This document shows positions 1 to 8,991 of a stretch of DNA of 35,301 nt, piece by piece (position 1 is the stretch's first letter; every line of letters begins with the position of its first letter). Origin of the DNA: an uncultured Pelagibacteraceae bacterium (lineage in GTDB: Bacteria > Pseudomonadota > Alphaproteobacteria > Pelagibacterales > Pelagibacteraceae); NCBI GenBank assembly GCA_902536205.1, contig CACAWM010000004.1, forward strand, positions 1 to 35,301, written 5' to 3'. The notes beneath the pieces were generated by a model. It worked only from the letters and a program-made list of their open reading frames with translations, was not told the DNA's origin and made no database searches. The position numbers and the translations under genes were made by a program.

Positions 1-1020
1 AAGTTTTATCCTAGATTTTGCTAATTTTTCATTGTTAGATTTATGTTTTTCTTTATCTTCCGGCTTGAGGTTTTGTGTCATAATCGAAATTTCTTGATCG
101 ATTAAGTTTTGAGGTAAATCTACCTGATGGTTTTTTTCAATTTGATCTAAAATTTCTTTTTTAGTAATTGAATTCAATGCCTGAGAATATTGGCCTAAGA
201 TTTGTTTCTCAATCAATGATTTTAAATCTTTGATATCTTTTGCTCCCATTAATTTAGCAAATTCATCATCGATTTTACCTACCTTAGGTTTTTTTACATT
301 TAAAATTCTACATTCAAATTTAGTTTTTTTATTAGCAAGTTCTTTTTTTGGATGATTAGCCGGAAGTGTAGCGTCAAGGATTTTTTTATCGTTCTTTTTC
401 ACACCAACTAATTGTTCATCAAAACCTTTCAAAAAAAGATCCTTGCCTAACTCAAGTTGAACACTTTTGCCCTCACTTCCATCAAATTTATTGCCATCAA
501 CTGTAGCTGAATAATCAAAAATTACTTGGTCTCCACTAATTGCTTTTTCATTATCCTTTTTATCTTCAAATTGTTTGTTTTGTTCTGAAATTTCTTTTAA
601 TTTTTCTTCAATAATTTTATCTTCAATTTTTACTTTAAAACTTGTAGCTTTAAATTTTTCGAAGTTTTTTAAAGTAACGCTTGGCAAACAATCTATCTGT
701 AGTTCGTAATTTAAATCTTTTCCTTCTCCAAATTGTTTCAAATCAATTTTTGGTTGACCTGCAACTTTTAATTTTTTTTCATCTATTGCTTTTGTGGTAG
801 TTTCTCTTAAAATTTTATCTACTACTTCTCCATATATAGATTTTCCAAATTGGCTTTTAATTACTTCTGGAGGAACTTTTCCTGGTCTGAAACCTTTTAA
901 AGCTACTTCTTTTTGAAGTTCTTTAAGTCTTTCGTCCATTTTTGTCTGTATATTTTTTTTATCAACTATTACAGATAAAATTGTTCTAAGTCCTTTTTTT
1001 GATTTTACTTCTATTTTCAT
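1..1020 (-). CDS. tig: Trigger factor, ribosome-associated chaperone (3' end outside window)
   Basis: Trigger factor binds the ribosome exit tunnel and assists folding of nascent chains. It is read on the minus strand from the ATG at 1018-1020, and 340 codons are visible with no stop before the window edge. The N-terminal ribosome-binding signature GFRPGKVPP lies at residues 43-51. A central FKBP-type peptidyl-prolyl isomerase domain follows, with VIFDYSATVDGNKFDGSEG and a GFDEQLVG segment. The helical C-terminal substrate-binding region then begins (IDDEFAKLMGAKDIKDLK). Family members usually run about 430-480 residues, so roughly the last quarter is missing. tRNA-Leu lies 7 nt upstream of the start on the same strand, so the two may be co-transcribed. 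Confidence 0.95.
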   Translation of the reverse strand, partial: MKIEVKSKKGLRTILSVIVDKKNIQTKMDERLKELQKEVALKGFRPGKVPPEVIKSQFGKSIYGEVVDKILRETTTKAIDEKKLKVAGQPKIDLKQFGEGKDLNYELQIDCLPSVTLKNFEKFKATSFKVKIEDKIIEEKLKEISEQNKQFEDKKDNEKAISGDQVIFDYSATVDGNKFDGSEGKSVQLELGKDLFLKGFDEQLVGVKKNDKKILDATLPANHPKKELANKKTKFECRILNVKKPKVGKIDDEFAKLMGAKDIKDLKSLIEKQILGQYSQALNSITKKEILDQIEKNHQVDLPQNLIDQEISIMTQNLKPEDKEKHKSNNEKLAKSRIKL

Positions 1021-1027
1021 AATATTT

Positions 1028-1112
1028 TGGTGGGCAAGAAGAGACTCGAACTCTTAAGCCTTGCGGCACTGGTTTCTAAGACCAGCGCGTATACCAATTC
1101 CGCCACTTGCCC
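1028..1112 (-). tRNA. tRNA-Leu (anticodon UAG)
   Basis: On the minus strand the acceptor GGGCAAG pairs with CTTGCCC. The CTGGT/ACCAG anticodon stem holds the loop CTTAGAA, giving anticodon TAG. A long variable arm typical of class II tRNAs (TGCCGCAAGGCTT region) and a T arm with GTTCGAGTC follow. The 3' CCA is encoded at 1028-1030. The length is 85 nt. It sits between tig and a sugar-phosphate transferase gene on the same strand. Confidence 0.96.
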
Positions 1113-1139
1113 TGTTAATCGTAGTTTTTATATATCAAT

Positions 1140-2201
1140 TTAATTTTTAGTTAAACGATAAAGTCTAGAATAAATTACTGTATAAATTAACAGTAAGAAA
1201 AAAAACCAATATCTACTTAATGCAGGATTTTCAGATAAATACAACCCTGGAATTATTAAGATTAAGTAAGACAAATTAATAATAAGTGAATTCAAATAGT
1301 TACCTTCAATTTTCCCATGAATATTTGAAATCTTGTAGAAACTCAGCATATGCAAATGTTCATTATCAGGATGAATTGGAGATTTTTTTTGTAATAATTT
1401 TCTTAAAAAAGAAAACAGAACCTCAAAAAAAATATAAAATAATAGTGTACAAAAGAAAAATGAGGAAATTTTTGGATTTAAATTATTAGTGATAATTGTG
1501 TTTAAGCCTGTTAAAGCTCCTACTGTGTAAGCTCCACTATCTCCTAAAAATATTTTTGCACTTGGAAAGTTAAAGAGCAAAAAAATTAAAAGTATTATTA
1601 TTTGTGAAATAAGAAGAATTGAAAATTCAGAATTTCCACTTTTTAAATTAATATAAGCTAATATTGAATTAATTATAATTAAATTTATTGATAATAGACC
1701 ATTAAAACCATCAATTAAATTTGCCCCATTTATTACAAATAAAAAACATAGCAAAACAAATATTGTAGAAAATAGATGATTAGACATTAAAGGAACTAAA
1801 AAAGGAATATCAATGTTGAAAATCTTAATTGGTATAATGTAAATTATAATAAATAAAATTGATGTCATAAAAATTAATCTTTTAAATGGTTTTATACTAA
1901 TTTTGATGTCATCTAAAAAACCGATTAAAAACATTGAGTAACTAATTAAAATATAATCGTATAAAATTTTTGAGTAAAGCAAGTAATAAATTACGAAAAA
2001 TATACTTAATGAAAAAAGTATCGGTATCCCTCCACTTCTACTGACAGGTAAATCATGAAAAGATTGTGGTTTAACAAAATCTATATCAAGTAAAGCGCCA
2101 TTTTTAATTTTATGAGAATATTTACTTGTAATAAAAAAAATAAAAAAACTTATAAGTGCAAATATTGAAAGAAAACTTGCTTCTATTGACTCTGTGCCCA
2201 T
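1140..2201 (-). CDS. WecA/MraY-family polyprenyl-phosphate sugar-1-phosphate transferase
   Basis: This is a predicted inner-membrane enzyme that moves a sugar-1-phosphate (often GlcNAc-1-P) from a UDP-sugar to undecaprenyl phosphate, starting O-antigen or another surface glycan. The 353-residue protein is very hydrophobic, with about ten membrane segments. Family motifs appear in order: GFLDDIKISIKP (the Asp-Asp motif), NLIDGFNGL, FLGDSGAYTVGALTG and a His motif near HPDNEHLHML. The DNEHLHM form and the lack of MraY-specific peptidoglycan context favour the WecA-like branch over MraY itself; the exact sugar cannot be read. It abuts the EamA transporter gene upstream with no gap, so the pair is probably one transcript. 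Confidence 0.87.
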   Translation of the reverse strand: MGTESIEASFLSIFALISFFIFFITSKYSHKIKNGALLDIDFVKPQSFHDLPVSRSGGIPILFSLSIFFVIYYLLYSKILYDYILISYSMFLIGFLDDIKISIKPFKRLIFMTSILFIIIYIIPIKIFNIDIPFLVPLMSNHLFSTIFVLLCFLFVINGANLIDGFNGLLSINLIIINSILAYINLKSGNSEFSILLISQIIILLIFLLFNFPSAKIFLGDSGAYTVGALTGLNTIITNNLNPKISSFFFCTLLFYIFFEVLFSFLRKLLQKKSPIHPDNEHLHMLSFYKISNIHGKIEGNYLNSLIINLSYLILIIPGLYLSENPALSRYWFFFLLLIYTVIYSRLYRLTKN

Positions 2202-3089
2202 TTAATTCTTTAAACCTTTATTATTTTTTTTAAAAATATAAATACCAATTAGGATTATAACTAATGAAAACAAGACTCTCCAAGTTATAATTTCATCCAT
2301 TAAGAAATATCCAAAAATTACTCCAAATATAGGAATTAAGTAAGCAACCTGTGTTTGAAAAACCAGGCCATTCACCGTTAATATTCTGAATCTGATTAAC
2401 CAAGCGAAACCAGTTGCAACTACTCCCAAATAAAGTAATGACATGGTTGAAGCAAAAGTTGGGTTAGAATTCCAAGGGGTTTCAAAAATTAAAGCAAATG
2501 GAAGTAGGAAAATAACAGACCATAATGTTGTCGATGTTGTCACATTTTCATTTTTTTTATTCCTAAGCTTTAATGTTAATAATCCTCCCACACAGTAAAA
2601 AGTTGAACCTAGAATTGTAATTAATACATAAATATAATTTTCATTATTAATTATTATTTCATCAAAAAATAATAAAACTATTCCTGTAAAACCGATTAAA
2701 ACACCTAATGATTTTAAAAATGATAATTTTTCATCTTTAGTAAATATATGTGCCAAAATAGATCCGCTTAATGGTGTAGTGCTCATTAAAATTGCTGCAA
2801 GATAACTATTAATCTTTGCAGTTCCAATTGCTATTAAAACAAATGGTATAGTAATGTTACATAAGCCTATTAGAGCAAACCACTGCCAATTTTTATCAAA
2901 AGCCTCCACTTTAATCTTTTTAATTTTACACAAGATTAACAATGGAACGCTAGCAAAGATAACTCTGACCAAAGCTAAAGTAATTGGGTCATATGAGTAA
3001 GTAGCTATCTTGATGTTGAAAAAAGAAGAACCCCAGATTATTGCTAATAAAATTAATAATGATAAATCAAATGTATTTGCTTCTCTCAT
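2202..3089 (-). CDS. EamA/DMT-family drug/metabolite transporter
   Basis: A 295-residue integral membrane protein with about ten hydrophobic segments arranged as two EamA repeats. The first begins ILLAIIWGSSFFNIKIAT and the second ITILGSTFYCVGGLLTLK, as in RhaT/YdcZ-type exporters. The conserved small-residue helix STTPLSGSILAHIF and the C-terminal QTQVAYLIPIFGVIFGYF segment are typical of this superfamily. Members export amino acids, nucleotides or other small metabolites; the substrate cannot be told from sequence. A lysine-rich tail (KKNNKGLKN) predicts a cytoplasmic C-terminus. The start faces glnA divergently. Confidence 0.88.
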   Translation of the reverse strand: MREANTFDLSLLILLAIIWGSSFFNIKIATYSYDPITLALVRVIFASVPLLILCKIKKIKVEAFDKNWQWFALIGLCNITIPFVLIAIGTAKINSYLAAILMSTTPLSGSILAHIFTKDEKLSFLKSLGVLIGFTGIVLLFFDEIIINNENYIYVLITILGSTFYCVGGLLTLKLRNKKNENVTTSTTLWSVIFLLPFALIFETPWNSNPTFASTMSLLYLGVVATGFAWLIRFRILTVNGLVFQTQVAYLIPIFGVIFGYFLMDEIITWRVLFSLVIILIGIYIFKKNNKGLKN

Positions 3090-3118
3090 TTCAATTATTG
3101 ATTGTATTTATGTATAAT
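3090..3118 (+). promoter_or_regulatory. Candidate sigma-70-type promoter of glnA
   Basis: A perfect TATAAT lies at 3113-3118, with a weak -35-like TTCAAT at 3090-3095 (17-bp spacer). It is about 95 nt ahead of the glnA start, in the 123-bp gap that also serves the divergent transporter gene. I saw no convincing sigma-54 -24/-12 element (GG...GC) and no structure I would call a glutamine riboswitch. Inference from sequence only. Confidence 0.45.
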
Positions 3119-3212
3119 TTGCATACCTAATATCAGTTTTTAATTGTTCTTACAAAAAATTTCATTATATATGTTTCGATTAATTAAATTTCTAACAATA
3201 GAGGTTATCCAA

Positions 3213-4619
3213 ATGAGTGCTAAAGACATATTAAAGCTTATCAAAGATAAACAAGTTGAATACGTAGATTTAAGATTTACTGATCCAAGAGGTAAGTTAC
3301 AGCACGTAACTCAAGACTTAATTACTGTAAACGAAGATATGCTTAACGATGGAATTTTCTTTGACGGTTCTTCTATAGCCGGTTGGAAAGCAATTAATGA
3401 GTCAGATATGATTTTAAAACCTGATTTATCAAGCAGTTTTATTGATCCATTTTTTTCACATACTACGTTATCACTTTTTTGTGATGTAATGGATCCTATC
3501 TCAAAAACATTTTATGAGAGAGATCCGCGCTCAACAGCAAAAAAAGCAGAGGAATATCTTAAAAAAACCAAGATAGGAGACAAAGCTTATTTTGGTCCTG
3601 AACCTGAATTTTTTGTATTCGATGATGTAAGGTTTTCTAACCAAATGAATAAAGTAAGTTATGAAGTCGATAGTGCCGAAGGACCTTATAATACTGGTAA
3701 AGTATATGAGAATGGAAATATGGGACACAGGCCGAAAGTCAAAGGAGGTTACTTCCCTGTGCCACCAGTCGATAGCGCCCAAGATTTAAGATCTGAATGT
3801 TTAAAAGCAATGAGAGATATGGGTGTAAAAGTTGAAAAACATCATCACGAAGTAGCACCCAGCCAACATGAGCTTGGCACATTGTTTAATACTTTAGTTA
3901 ATCAAGGTGATGCAATGCAAATTTATAAATATGCAGTTCACAATGTAGCACACTCTTTTGGTAAAACAGCTACATTTATGCCAAAGCCTGTAAAAAATGA
4001 TAATGGTTCAGGGATGCATGTTCATCAATCAATTTTTAGTGGAGAAAAACCATTATTCGCTGGCGACAAATACGCTGGATTATCTGATACTTGTTTATAT
4101 TACATTGGCGGTATTATTAAACATGCTAGAGCACTTAATGCTTTTTCTAACGCTTCAACAAATAGCTATAAACGACTAATACCTGGTTTTGAAGCTCCTG
4201 TACTATTAGCATATTCATCAAGAAATAGATCTGCAAGTTGTAGGATACCATTTAGTGATAGTAAAAAAGGAAAAAGGGTAGAAGTAAGATTTGGAGATGC
4301 ATCTGGAAATCCTTATTTAACTTTTGCGTCTATGCTGATGGCTGGTATAGACGGTATAAAAAATAAAATCAAACCTGGTTCGCCAATGGATCAGGACTTA
4401 TATGCTTTAGGCCCCGAAGAACTCAAAGGGATTCCAACTGTATGTTCATCATTACGTCAAGCTTGTGTTGCATTAGATGAAGATAGAAAATTTTTAACTG
4501 AAGGTGGAGTGTTTACTGATGATCAAATAGACGCCTACATAAGCTTAAAAATGGAGGAAGTAAACAACTTTCAAGATACTCCGCACCCCATTGAGTTTGA
4601 GATGTACTATAGTTGTTAA
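3213..4619 (+). CDS. glnA: Glutamine synthetase, type I
   Basis: Glutamine synthetase makes glutamine from glutamate, ammonia and ATP and is the main ammonium-assimilation enzyme. The chosen ATG is at 3213, preceded by a GAGG ribosome site at 3201-3204. It gives 468 residues, the usual GSI length, starting [10 protein letters not shown]; an in-frame ATG at 3144 would add an unusual 23-residue leader. Signatures include [36 protein letters not shown] and [10 protein letters not shown]. The tyrosine in [10 protein letters not shown] falls at residue 397, the position of the adenylylated Tyr in the E. coli enzyme, so GlnE-type control is possible; glnE is not in this window. It ends 3 nt from the end of a glutaminase gene on the opposite strand, the reverse reaction. 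Confidence 0.97.
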   Translation: MSAKDILKLIKDKQVEYVDLRFTDPRGKLQHVTQDLITVNEDMLNDGIFFDGSSIAGWKAINESDMILKPDLSSSFIDPFFSHTTLSLFCDVMDPISKTFYERDPRSTAKKAEEYLKKTKIGDKAYFGPEPEFFVFDDVRFSNQMNKVSYEVDSAEGPYNTGKVYENGNMGHRPKVKGGYFPVPPVDSAQDLRSECLKAMRDMGVKVEKHHHEVAPSQHELGTLFNTLVNQGDAMQIYKYAVHNVAHSFGKTATFMPKPVKNDNGSGMHVHQSIFSGEKPLFAGDKYAGLSDTCLYYIGGIIKHARALNAFSNASTNSYKRLIPGFEAPVLLAYSSRNRSASCRIPFSDSKKGKRVEVRFGDASGNPYLTFASMLMAGIDGIKNKIKPGSPMDQDLYALGPEELKGIPTVCSSLRQACVALDEDRKFLTEGGVFTDDQIDAYISLKMEEVNNFQDTPHPIEFEMYYSC

Positions 4620-4622
4620 TTT

Positions 4623-6638
4623 TTATCTAAATTCTTTAAGATAATTATAAACAGATTTTCTTTTCTCTCTTTTAGCCTCATCTAAAGGTGTTGCTCCCCA
4701 TCTATCACGAACGAATAATGGGTGCCCATGCGAGACTAAGTACTCAACTACTTCTAGACAACCTTCAGCAGCTGCAAGATGTAAAGCTGTTCTAGAGTCA
4801 TAGTCTCCTGCATGCACAGGTACTCCTTTTGCAACTAAGGTTCGAATACCTTCAACGTTATTTTCAAAAGCAGCAAATAGTAATTCAATTACTGCCAATT
4901 CATCATCATAAATTGCCATTCTATCTGTCTTTCCATTTGGGTCTTCTACTAGATGTGATGCTTGAGTGTAATTAATATCAAGTTTTTCGTATTCTTTTAC
5001 GATATCTTTATGGTTATTATTTTTTGCATCAAAATAACCATAACCTCCCCAACGATCAGGAATTGGTTGAACTCCTTGCTTAAGTAAAAAACGAACTGCC
5101 TCTAGTTGGCCTTCAGCTGACGCTAAGTGTAATGGTGTTCTCATATCATAATCTCCATTTTGAAGATCTCTTTGTTCACTTACTAAACGCTCTAAAGTTC
5201 TAATATTTCCGTTGCTTGCGGCCCAAATAGCTTCTCCGCAACTATTGGCGCGCCACTTTGAAATTGGTATTTTTGGATCAAGACGATCTGTATCAGTCAT
5301 TGTACCATCAAAGGTATGAACTAAATATTTTGACGTAATTTTTTTTGCCATTTCAATTCCTCTAACACTATTGCCTTGTTTGTCTAGACGAGGAGAAAAA
5401 ATGCATATACCCATTAATCTTGGAACTACTAATATAACTCCTCCTCCTACTCCACTTTTTGCTGGTAATCCTACTTGTTGAAAGAATGTACCGCTGGCAT
5501 TGTACATTCCGCTAGTTTGTAAAACAGGTAAACAGTTTCTTACTGTTTTCTGGCTTAACACACGATCTTGAGAAATAGGACAAACACCGCTATTTGCAAG
5601 TGTAGCAGCAGCTGTTGCATAATTTACTGAGGTCATTTCTAATGAACATATGCTAAAATAAAGTTTAAGAGCTTCCGTGACTGCAGGTTCAGAATAAAAG
5701 TCAAACTCATCTTGATCGGGATGAATGTCATTGTGTAACTTTGTTTTAGTATGAGGTAAATTACCTGTTGCCATCAAAAGATAACCCATGGCAATATTAT
5801 TATATCCTGTAAAATTTTCTTGTCGTGCCATATCTTTGTTAAATCTAGGCAACTCAGCACTAAACTCATCTTTTGGAGACCACCCTATTAATCTTCCAAA
5901 TTGTTGTCTTATATATCTCAATCTTTGACTGTGGGAGTCCTCTGGGCTTATGAGACCTGCTGTCATTATAGCGCCGGCGTTGACCATTGGATTAAAAGGT
6001 ATACGATTAAGTTGACCGATAGCAGATCTAGCTAATAGAGTAAGATCATCAAATTGTCTTCCTGAAGGTTCTTGACCAACATGTTGATGAACTTTATCCA
6101 GTCCTAATTTTTCCATTGCAAAGCAGTAATTAAAGGGTTTGCACATCGATTGAATTGAAAAATCAGCTTCACTATCGCCCCTTTGATATATTTGACCATC
6201 TGTTGTAACAATAGCAACACCGAATTGGTCTGGATCAACATTGGCTAGTGGTGGGATATATGAGGCCAATTCTCCTGATTTAATTTTTTTAACCTCATCA
6301 AACATATTGTCTAAATTTTTTGCAAAGTAGCTAAAGTCTGGTATTGATAGTTCACCTCGCAATGCTTTTTCAACAATCAGCTCTGAACTTCGAATAATAT
6401 CTATAAAGTCCTCAAATACAATTCTCTCGCCATGTGCATCTAAATTTTGAAAAAGATTATATAATCTTTTATCGTTAGCTTTTAGACCAGAATTTAATAA
6501 AACTTCTTTAAATCTTTTTGTAGAAATTATTTCACTGTCCTTCTCGCATAAAGAAAAAAATATGTTAGCTTCTCGTTTTGACTTAGCTTTTAGTTTATCT
6601 AGCAAAGATTTTTTGAATGTATTAAGTGAAGTTTTCAT
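4623..6638 (-). CDS. glsA: Glutaminase with EF-hand-like N-terminus and C-terminal ankyrin repeats (animal GLS-like)
   Basis: It hydrolyses glutamine to glutamate and ammonia. At 671 residues it is about twice the usual bacterial GlsA (~305-310). Residues 1-125 form a helical EF-hand-like region with a degenerate loop (NLDAHGERIVFEDFIDII). Residues ~127-435 are the serine-dependent, beta-lactamase-like core: Tyr127 in ASYIPP, the SxxK motif SMCK (Ser164, Lys167), PSGRQF, NPMVNAGAIM (Asn220), Glu274, Asn281, Tyr327, GMY (Tyr379) and LPAKSGVGGG. Residues ~468-550 and ~585-671 each hold ankyrin repeats, including DYDSRTALHLAAAEG. Order and motifs match human kidney-type GLS closely (comparison from memory). 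It is convergent with glnA, 3 nt apart. Upstream is sufA with a 60-bp gap, which must hold any promoter of its own. Confidence 0.95.
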   Translation of the reverse strand: MKTSLNTFKKSLLDKLKAKSKREANIFFSLCEKDSEIISTKRFKEVLLNSGLKANDKRLYNLFQNLDAHGERIVFEDFIDIIRSSELIVEKALRGELSIPDFSYFAKNLDNMFDEVKKIKSGELASYIPPLANVDPDQFGVAIVTTDGQIYQRGDSEADFSIQSMCKPFNYCFAMEKLGLDKVHQHVGQEPSGRQFDDLTLLARSAIGQLNRIPFNPMVNAGAIMTAGLISPEDSHSQRLRYIRQQFGRLIGWSPKDEFSAELPRFNKDMARQENFTGYNNIAMGYLLMATGNLPHTKTKLHNDIHPDQDEFDFYSEPAVTEALKLYFSICSLEMTSVNYATAAATLANSGVCPISQDRVLSQKTVRNCLPVLQTSGMYNASGTFFQQVGLPAKSGVGGGVILVVPRLMGICIFSPRLDKQGNSVRGIEMAKKITSKYLVHTFDGTMTDTDRLDPKIPISKWRANSCGEAIWAASNGNIRTLERLVSEQRDLQNGDYDMRTPLHLASAEGQLEAVRFLLKQGVQPIPDRWGGYGYFDAKNNNHKDIVKEYEKLDINYTQASHLVEDPNGKTDRMAIYDDELAVIELLFAAFENNVEGIRTLVAKGVPVHAGDYDSRTALHLAAAEGCLEVVEYLVSHGHPLFVRDRWGATPLDEAKREKRKSVYNYLKEFR

Positions 6639-6651
6639 AATACTAAATCAA

Positions 6652-6669
6652 GTTAATAATTTAATTAAC
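6652..6669. repeat. Short inverted repeat ahead of glutaminase gene
   Basis: GTTAAT at 6652-6657 and ATTAAC at 6664-6669 form perfect 6-bp arms around a 6-bp AT spacer. They lie 13-30 nt upstream of the glutaminase start codon in the only gap between the suf operon and this gene. It could be an operator, but in such AT-rich DNA it may be chance. Confidence 0.3.
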
Positions 6670-6698
6670 AGAAAACAACCCTTATTCTTTATCAAATT

Positions 6699-7037
6699 TT
6701 AAGCTATTTTGAATGACTCTCCACACCCACAACGTTCAGTTTCGTTAGGATTCTTGAATATGAATTGAGAAGAAAATTTTTCTTTCTTGTAATCCATTTC
6801 AGTTCCTAAAAGATACATAATTGCTTTTGGATCAATTAAAACCTTAACTCCTTTATCCTCTACAATTTCTTCATTAGGTTTAATATCTTTTGCATACTCC
6901 ATTATATAAGACATTCCGGCACAACCACCTGATTTCACACCTACTCTAACGCCTATTGCTTTATCTTTTGCCTTAGACATAATTTCTTTGATTCTCTCAG
7001 CTGCATTTGTACTCAATTTTATCACTTGCTGGCTCAT
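6699..7037 (-). CDS. sufA: A-type Fe-S cluster carrier (SufA/IscA/ErpA family)
   Basis: A 112-residue HesB-like carrier that receives Fe-S clusters from the SUF scaffold and passes them to target proteins. The three conserved cysteines are present: Cys39 in SGGCAGMSY, and Cys103 and Cys105 in ERCGCGESF. It is the last gene of the suf operon. Its ATG overlaps the end of the SufT-like gene by 4 nt (ATGA), which suggests translational coupling. Position in the suf operon favours the name sufA, but IscA and ErpA cannot be separated by sequence alone. Confidence 0.92.
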   Translation of the reverse strand: MSQQVIKLSTNAAERIKEIMSKAKDKAIGVRVGVKSGGCAGMSYIMEYAKDIKPNEEIVEDKGVKVLIDPKAIMYLLGTEMDYKKEKFSSQFIFKNPNETERCGCGESFKIA

Positions 7038-7336
7038 AAATTTAATTCTAATTTTGCTGCTTCTGACATCATATCTTTAGTCCATGGAGGATTCCATACT
7101 AATTTTAAATCAACATCAGAAACTTCATCAATTTTTAGCACATTATCTTTAACCATTTTAGGTAAACTTTCAGCAACGGGGCAGTTTGGTGAGGTCAATG
7201 TCATTTCAATATTAATTTTTTTTTCATTACTAATCTCTATTTTGTAAATAAGCCCAAGTTCATAAATATTTACCGGTATTTCAGGGTCATAAATCTTTTT
7301 AATTTCTGCAACTACTTTGTTTTTTAATTCACTCAT
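7034..7336 (-). CDS. sufT: SUF-system MIP18/DUF59 family protein (SufT-like)
   Basis: A 100-residue DUF59 (MIP18) protein; relatives in suf operons act as auxiliary Fe-S maturation factors. Family motifs are IYDPEIPVNIYELGLIYKI, MTLTSPNCPVAESLP (with the conserved Cys) and LVWNPPWTKDMMSEAAK. I chose the ATG at 7336 (MSELKNKVV) over an upstream in-frame ATG at 7384, because it gives the normal N-terminus and an ATGA overlap with the preceding sufU-like stop. The gene downstream overlaps in the same way, so sufU-sufT-sufA form a tightly coupled block. Confidence 0.9.
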   Translation of the reverse strand: MSELKNKVVAEIKKIYDPEIPVNIYELGLIYKIEISNEKKINIEMTLTSPNCPVAESLPKMVKDNVLKIDEVSDVDLKLVWNPPWTKDMMSEAAKLELNL

Positions 7337-7773
7337 TTTTTCTCTATTGCTGATAAACAAGTATGCCAAGCCATTGTTGCACATTTAACCCTCATTGGAA
7401 ACTCTTGTACTCCAGATAAAGATGAAATTGTTGTTATCTGATCCTCCGTAAGACTATTAATTCTAATTTTTGCTTTATTTTTAATCATGTTGAGGAAATC
7501 CTCATTTATTTTCTTTAAAAAAGATAGATCTTTTCCCTTTACTGTTTCAGTCAAAATAGATGCTGATGCCAATGAAATTGCGCACCCTTCTCCCTCAAAA
7601 CTTAAATCTTCAATTTCTTTATTTTTATTTAATTTTAAATAAATATGAACTTTATCACCACATAAAGGATTATGAGCTTTTGCATCATTAGTATAACCAT
7701 CACACTTACCTTTATTTCTTGGATTTTTACCATGATCCAAAATTATTTCTTGATATAATTCTTTTAAATCCAT
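7333..7773 (-). CDS. sufU: SufU/IscU-type Fe-S scaffold or sulfur-transfer protein
   Basis: A 146-residue NifU-N/IscU-like protein. The conserved ligands are Cys38 and Asp40 (NPLCGD), Cys64 (GEGCAIS) and Cys131 (VKCATMAWHT). IscU carries a characteristic HC pair at the third cysteine position; here it is KC, which with the suf context favours SufU. SufU proteins accept persulfide sulfur from SufS and hand it to SufBCD. The gene starts directly after the sufS stop with no gap. Confidence 0.9.
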   Translation of the reverse strand: MDLKELYQEIILDHGKNPRNKGKCDGYTNDAKAHNPLCGDKVHIYLKLNKNKEIEDLSFEGEGCAISLASASILTETVKGKDLSFLKKINEDFLNMIKNKAKIRINSLTEDQITTISSLSGVQEFPMRVKCATMAWHTCLSAIEKK

Positions 7774-8991
7774 TTAATTCTGAAATACTTTCTGACAATT
7801 TTTAATTGCGTCTGATAATTTGTCTATATCTTCTTTATCATTGTAAACACCAATAGAAGCCCTAGCAGTTGCTGGTATACCAAGTTTATCATGAAGTATT
7901 TGACAACAATGGTGTCCTGCTCTTATTGCTACACCGTCATCATCTAAAATAGTTGCAATGTCATGAGGGTGAATATCTTTTAAAGTAAAGCACAAAACCG
8001 ACCCTCTTTCTTGTGGATCTCCTATAATATTTACAGAATTATTTTTTCTTAATTTTTCTAATCCATATTGCAAAATTTCGTTTTCATGGGATGCTATCTT
8101 TTTGATACCAATCTCTTCAATAAAATTTAATGCTTCTGCAAATGCAACTACTTCTGCTGTTTGCATTGTTCCAGCTTCAAATTTTGTATATGCATCAGCA
8201 AAAGTAATATTTTCTTTTTTTACCTCATTAATCATTCCTCCTCCCCCTTGATATGGAGGTAAATCATCAACCCATTTTTTTTTCATATACAATATACCTA
8301 GACCATTTGGACCATACATTTTATGGCAAGATATTGCGTAAAAATCACATCCTATTTTCTGCATATCTATTTCAGAATGAGGTGCACCTTGTGTCCCATC
8401 AATTAGAACTGGTATGTTTTTTTCTTTTGCAAGATCTACAATTTTTGTAATTGGTAAAATTGCTCCAGTAACATTTGATATGTGAGTGATGGCAATAATT
8501 TTAGTTTTATTTGTAATAAGTTTTTTAATTTCCTCTATTTCAACGTCACCATTTTTATTAACTTGAGCAAATTTAATCACTGCGCCTTTATCAGTTCTTA
8601 AATAGTTCCAAGGCACATAATTAGAGTGATGTTCTAACTCTGTAATTAATACTTCATCTCCTTTTTTTATATATTTTTTTCCATAGGACGATGCTACTAA
8701 GTTTATTGCTTCTGTCGCGCCCTTAGTAAATATTATTTCTTCTCTGTGTTTAGCATTTAAATATTTTTGGATTTTATCTCTTGTAGCCTCAAATCTATTA
8801 GTCGCTTTTACAGCAAGAGTATGGACACTTCTTCCAACGTTAGAGTACTCTGTTTCATAAAAGCTTGAGATTTTATCTATTACAATTTTTGGTTTTTGTG
8901 AAGAATTAGCGCTATCCAGATAAACTAAAGGCTTGCCATTAATTTTTTGTTTAAAGATTGGAAATTCTTTTTTTATATTTTTAATATCCAT
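7774..8991 (-). CDS. sufS: Cysteine desulfurase SufS (group II, PLP-dependent)
   Basis: It releases sulfur from cysteine as a persulfide for Fe-S assembly. The protein has 405 residues, the normal length. The PLP lysine is Lys224 in SCHKMYGPNGLG, the His-containing cofactor stretch is TELEHHSNYVPW, and the catalytic cysteine is Cys362 in RAGHHCCQ with the short group-II loop. It is followed immediately by the SufU-like gene, its expected sulfur acceptor. Its start overlaps the end of sufD by 11 nt. Confidence 0.96.
   Translation of the reverse strand: MDIKNIKKEFPIFKQKINGKPLVYLDSANSSQKPKIVIDKISSFYETEYSNVGRSVHTLAVKATNRFEATRDKIQKYLNAKHREEIIFTKGATEAINLVASSYGKKYIKKGDEVLITELEHHSNYVPWNYLRTDKGAVIKFAQVNKNGDVEIEEIKKLITNKTKIIAITHISNVTGAILPITKIVDLAKEKNIPVLIDGTQGAPHSEIDMQKIGCDFYAISCHKMYGPNGLGILYMKKKWVDDLPPYQGGGGMINEVKKENITFADAYTKFEAGTMQTAEVVAFAEALNFIEEIGIKKIASHENEILQYGLEKLRKNNSVNIIGDPQERGSVLCFTLKDIHPHDIATILDDDGVAIRAGHHCCQILHDKLGIPATARASIGVYNDKEDIDKLSDAIKNCQKVFQN

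Noticed and set aside
3090..3212. Glutamine riboswitch or sigma-54 promoter upstream of glnA
   Set aside because: I found no GG...GC -24/-12 pair and no paired structure resembling known glnA RNA motifs; a plain TATAAT explains the region.
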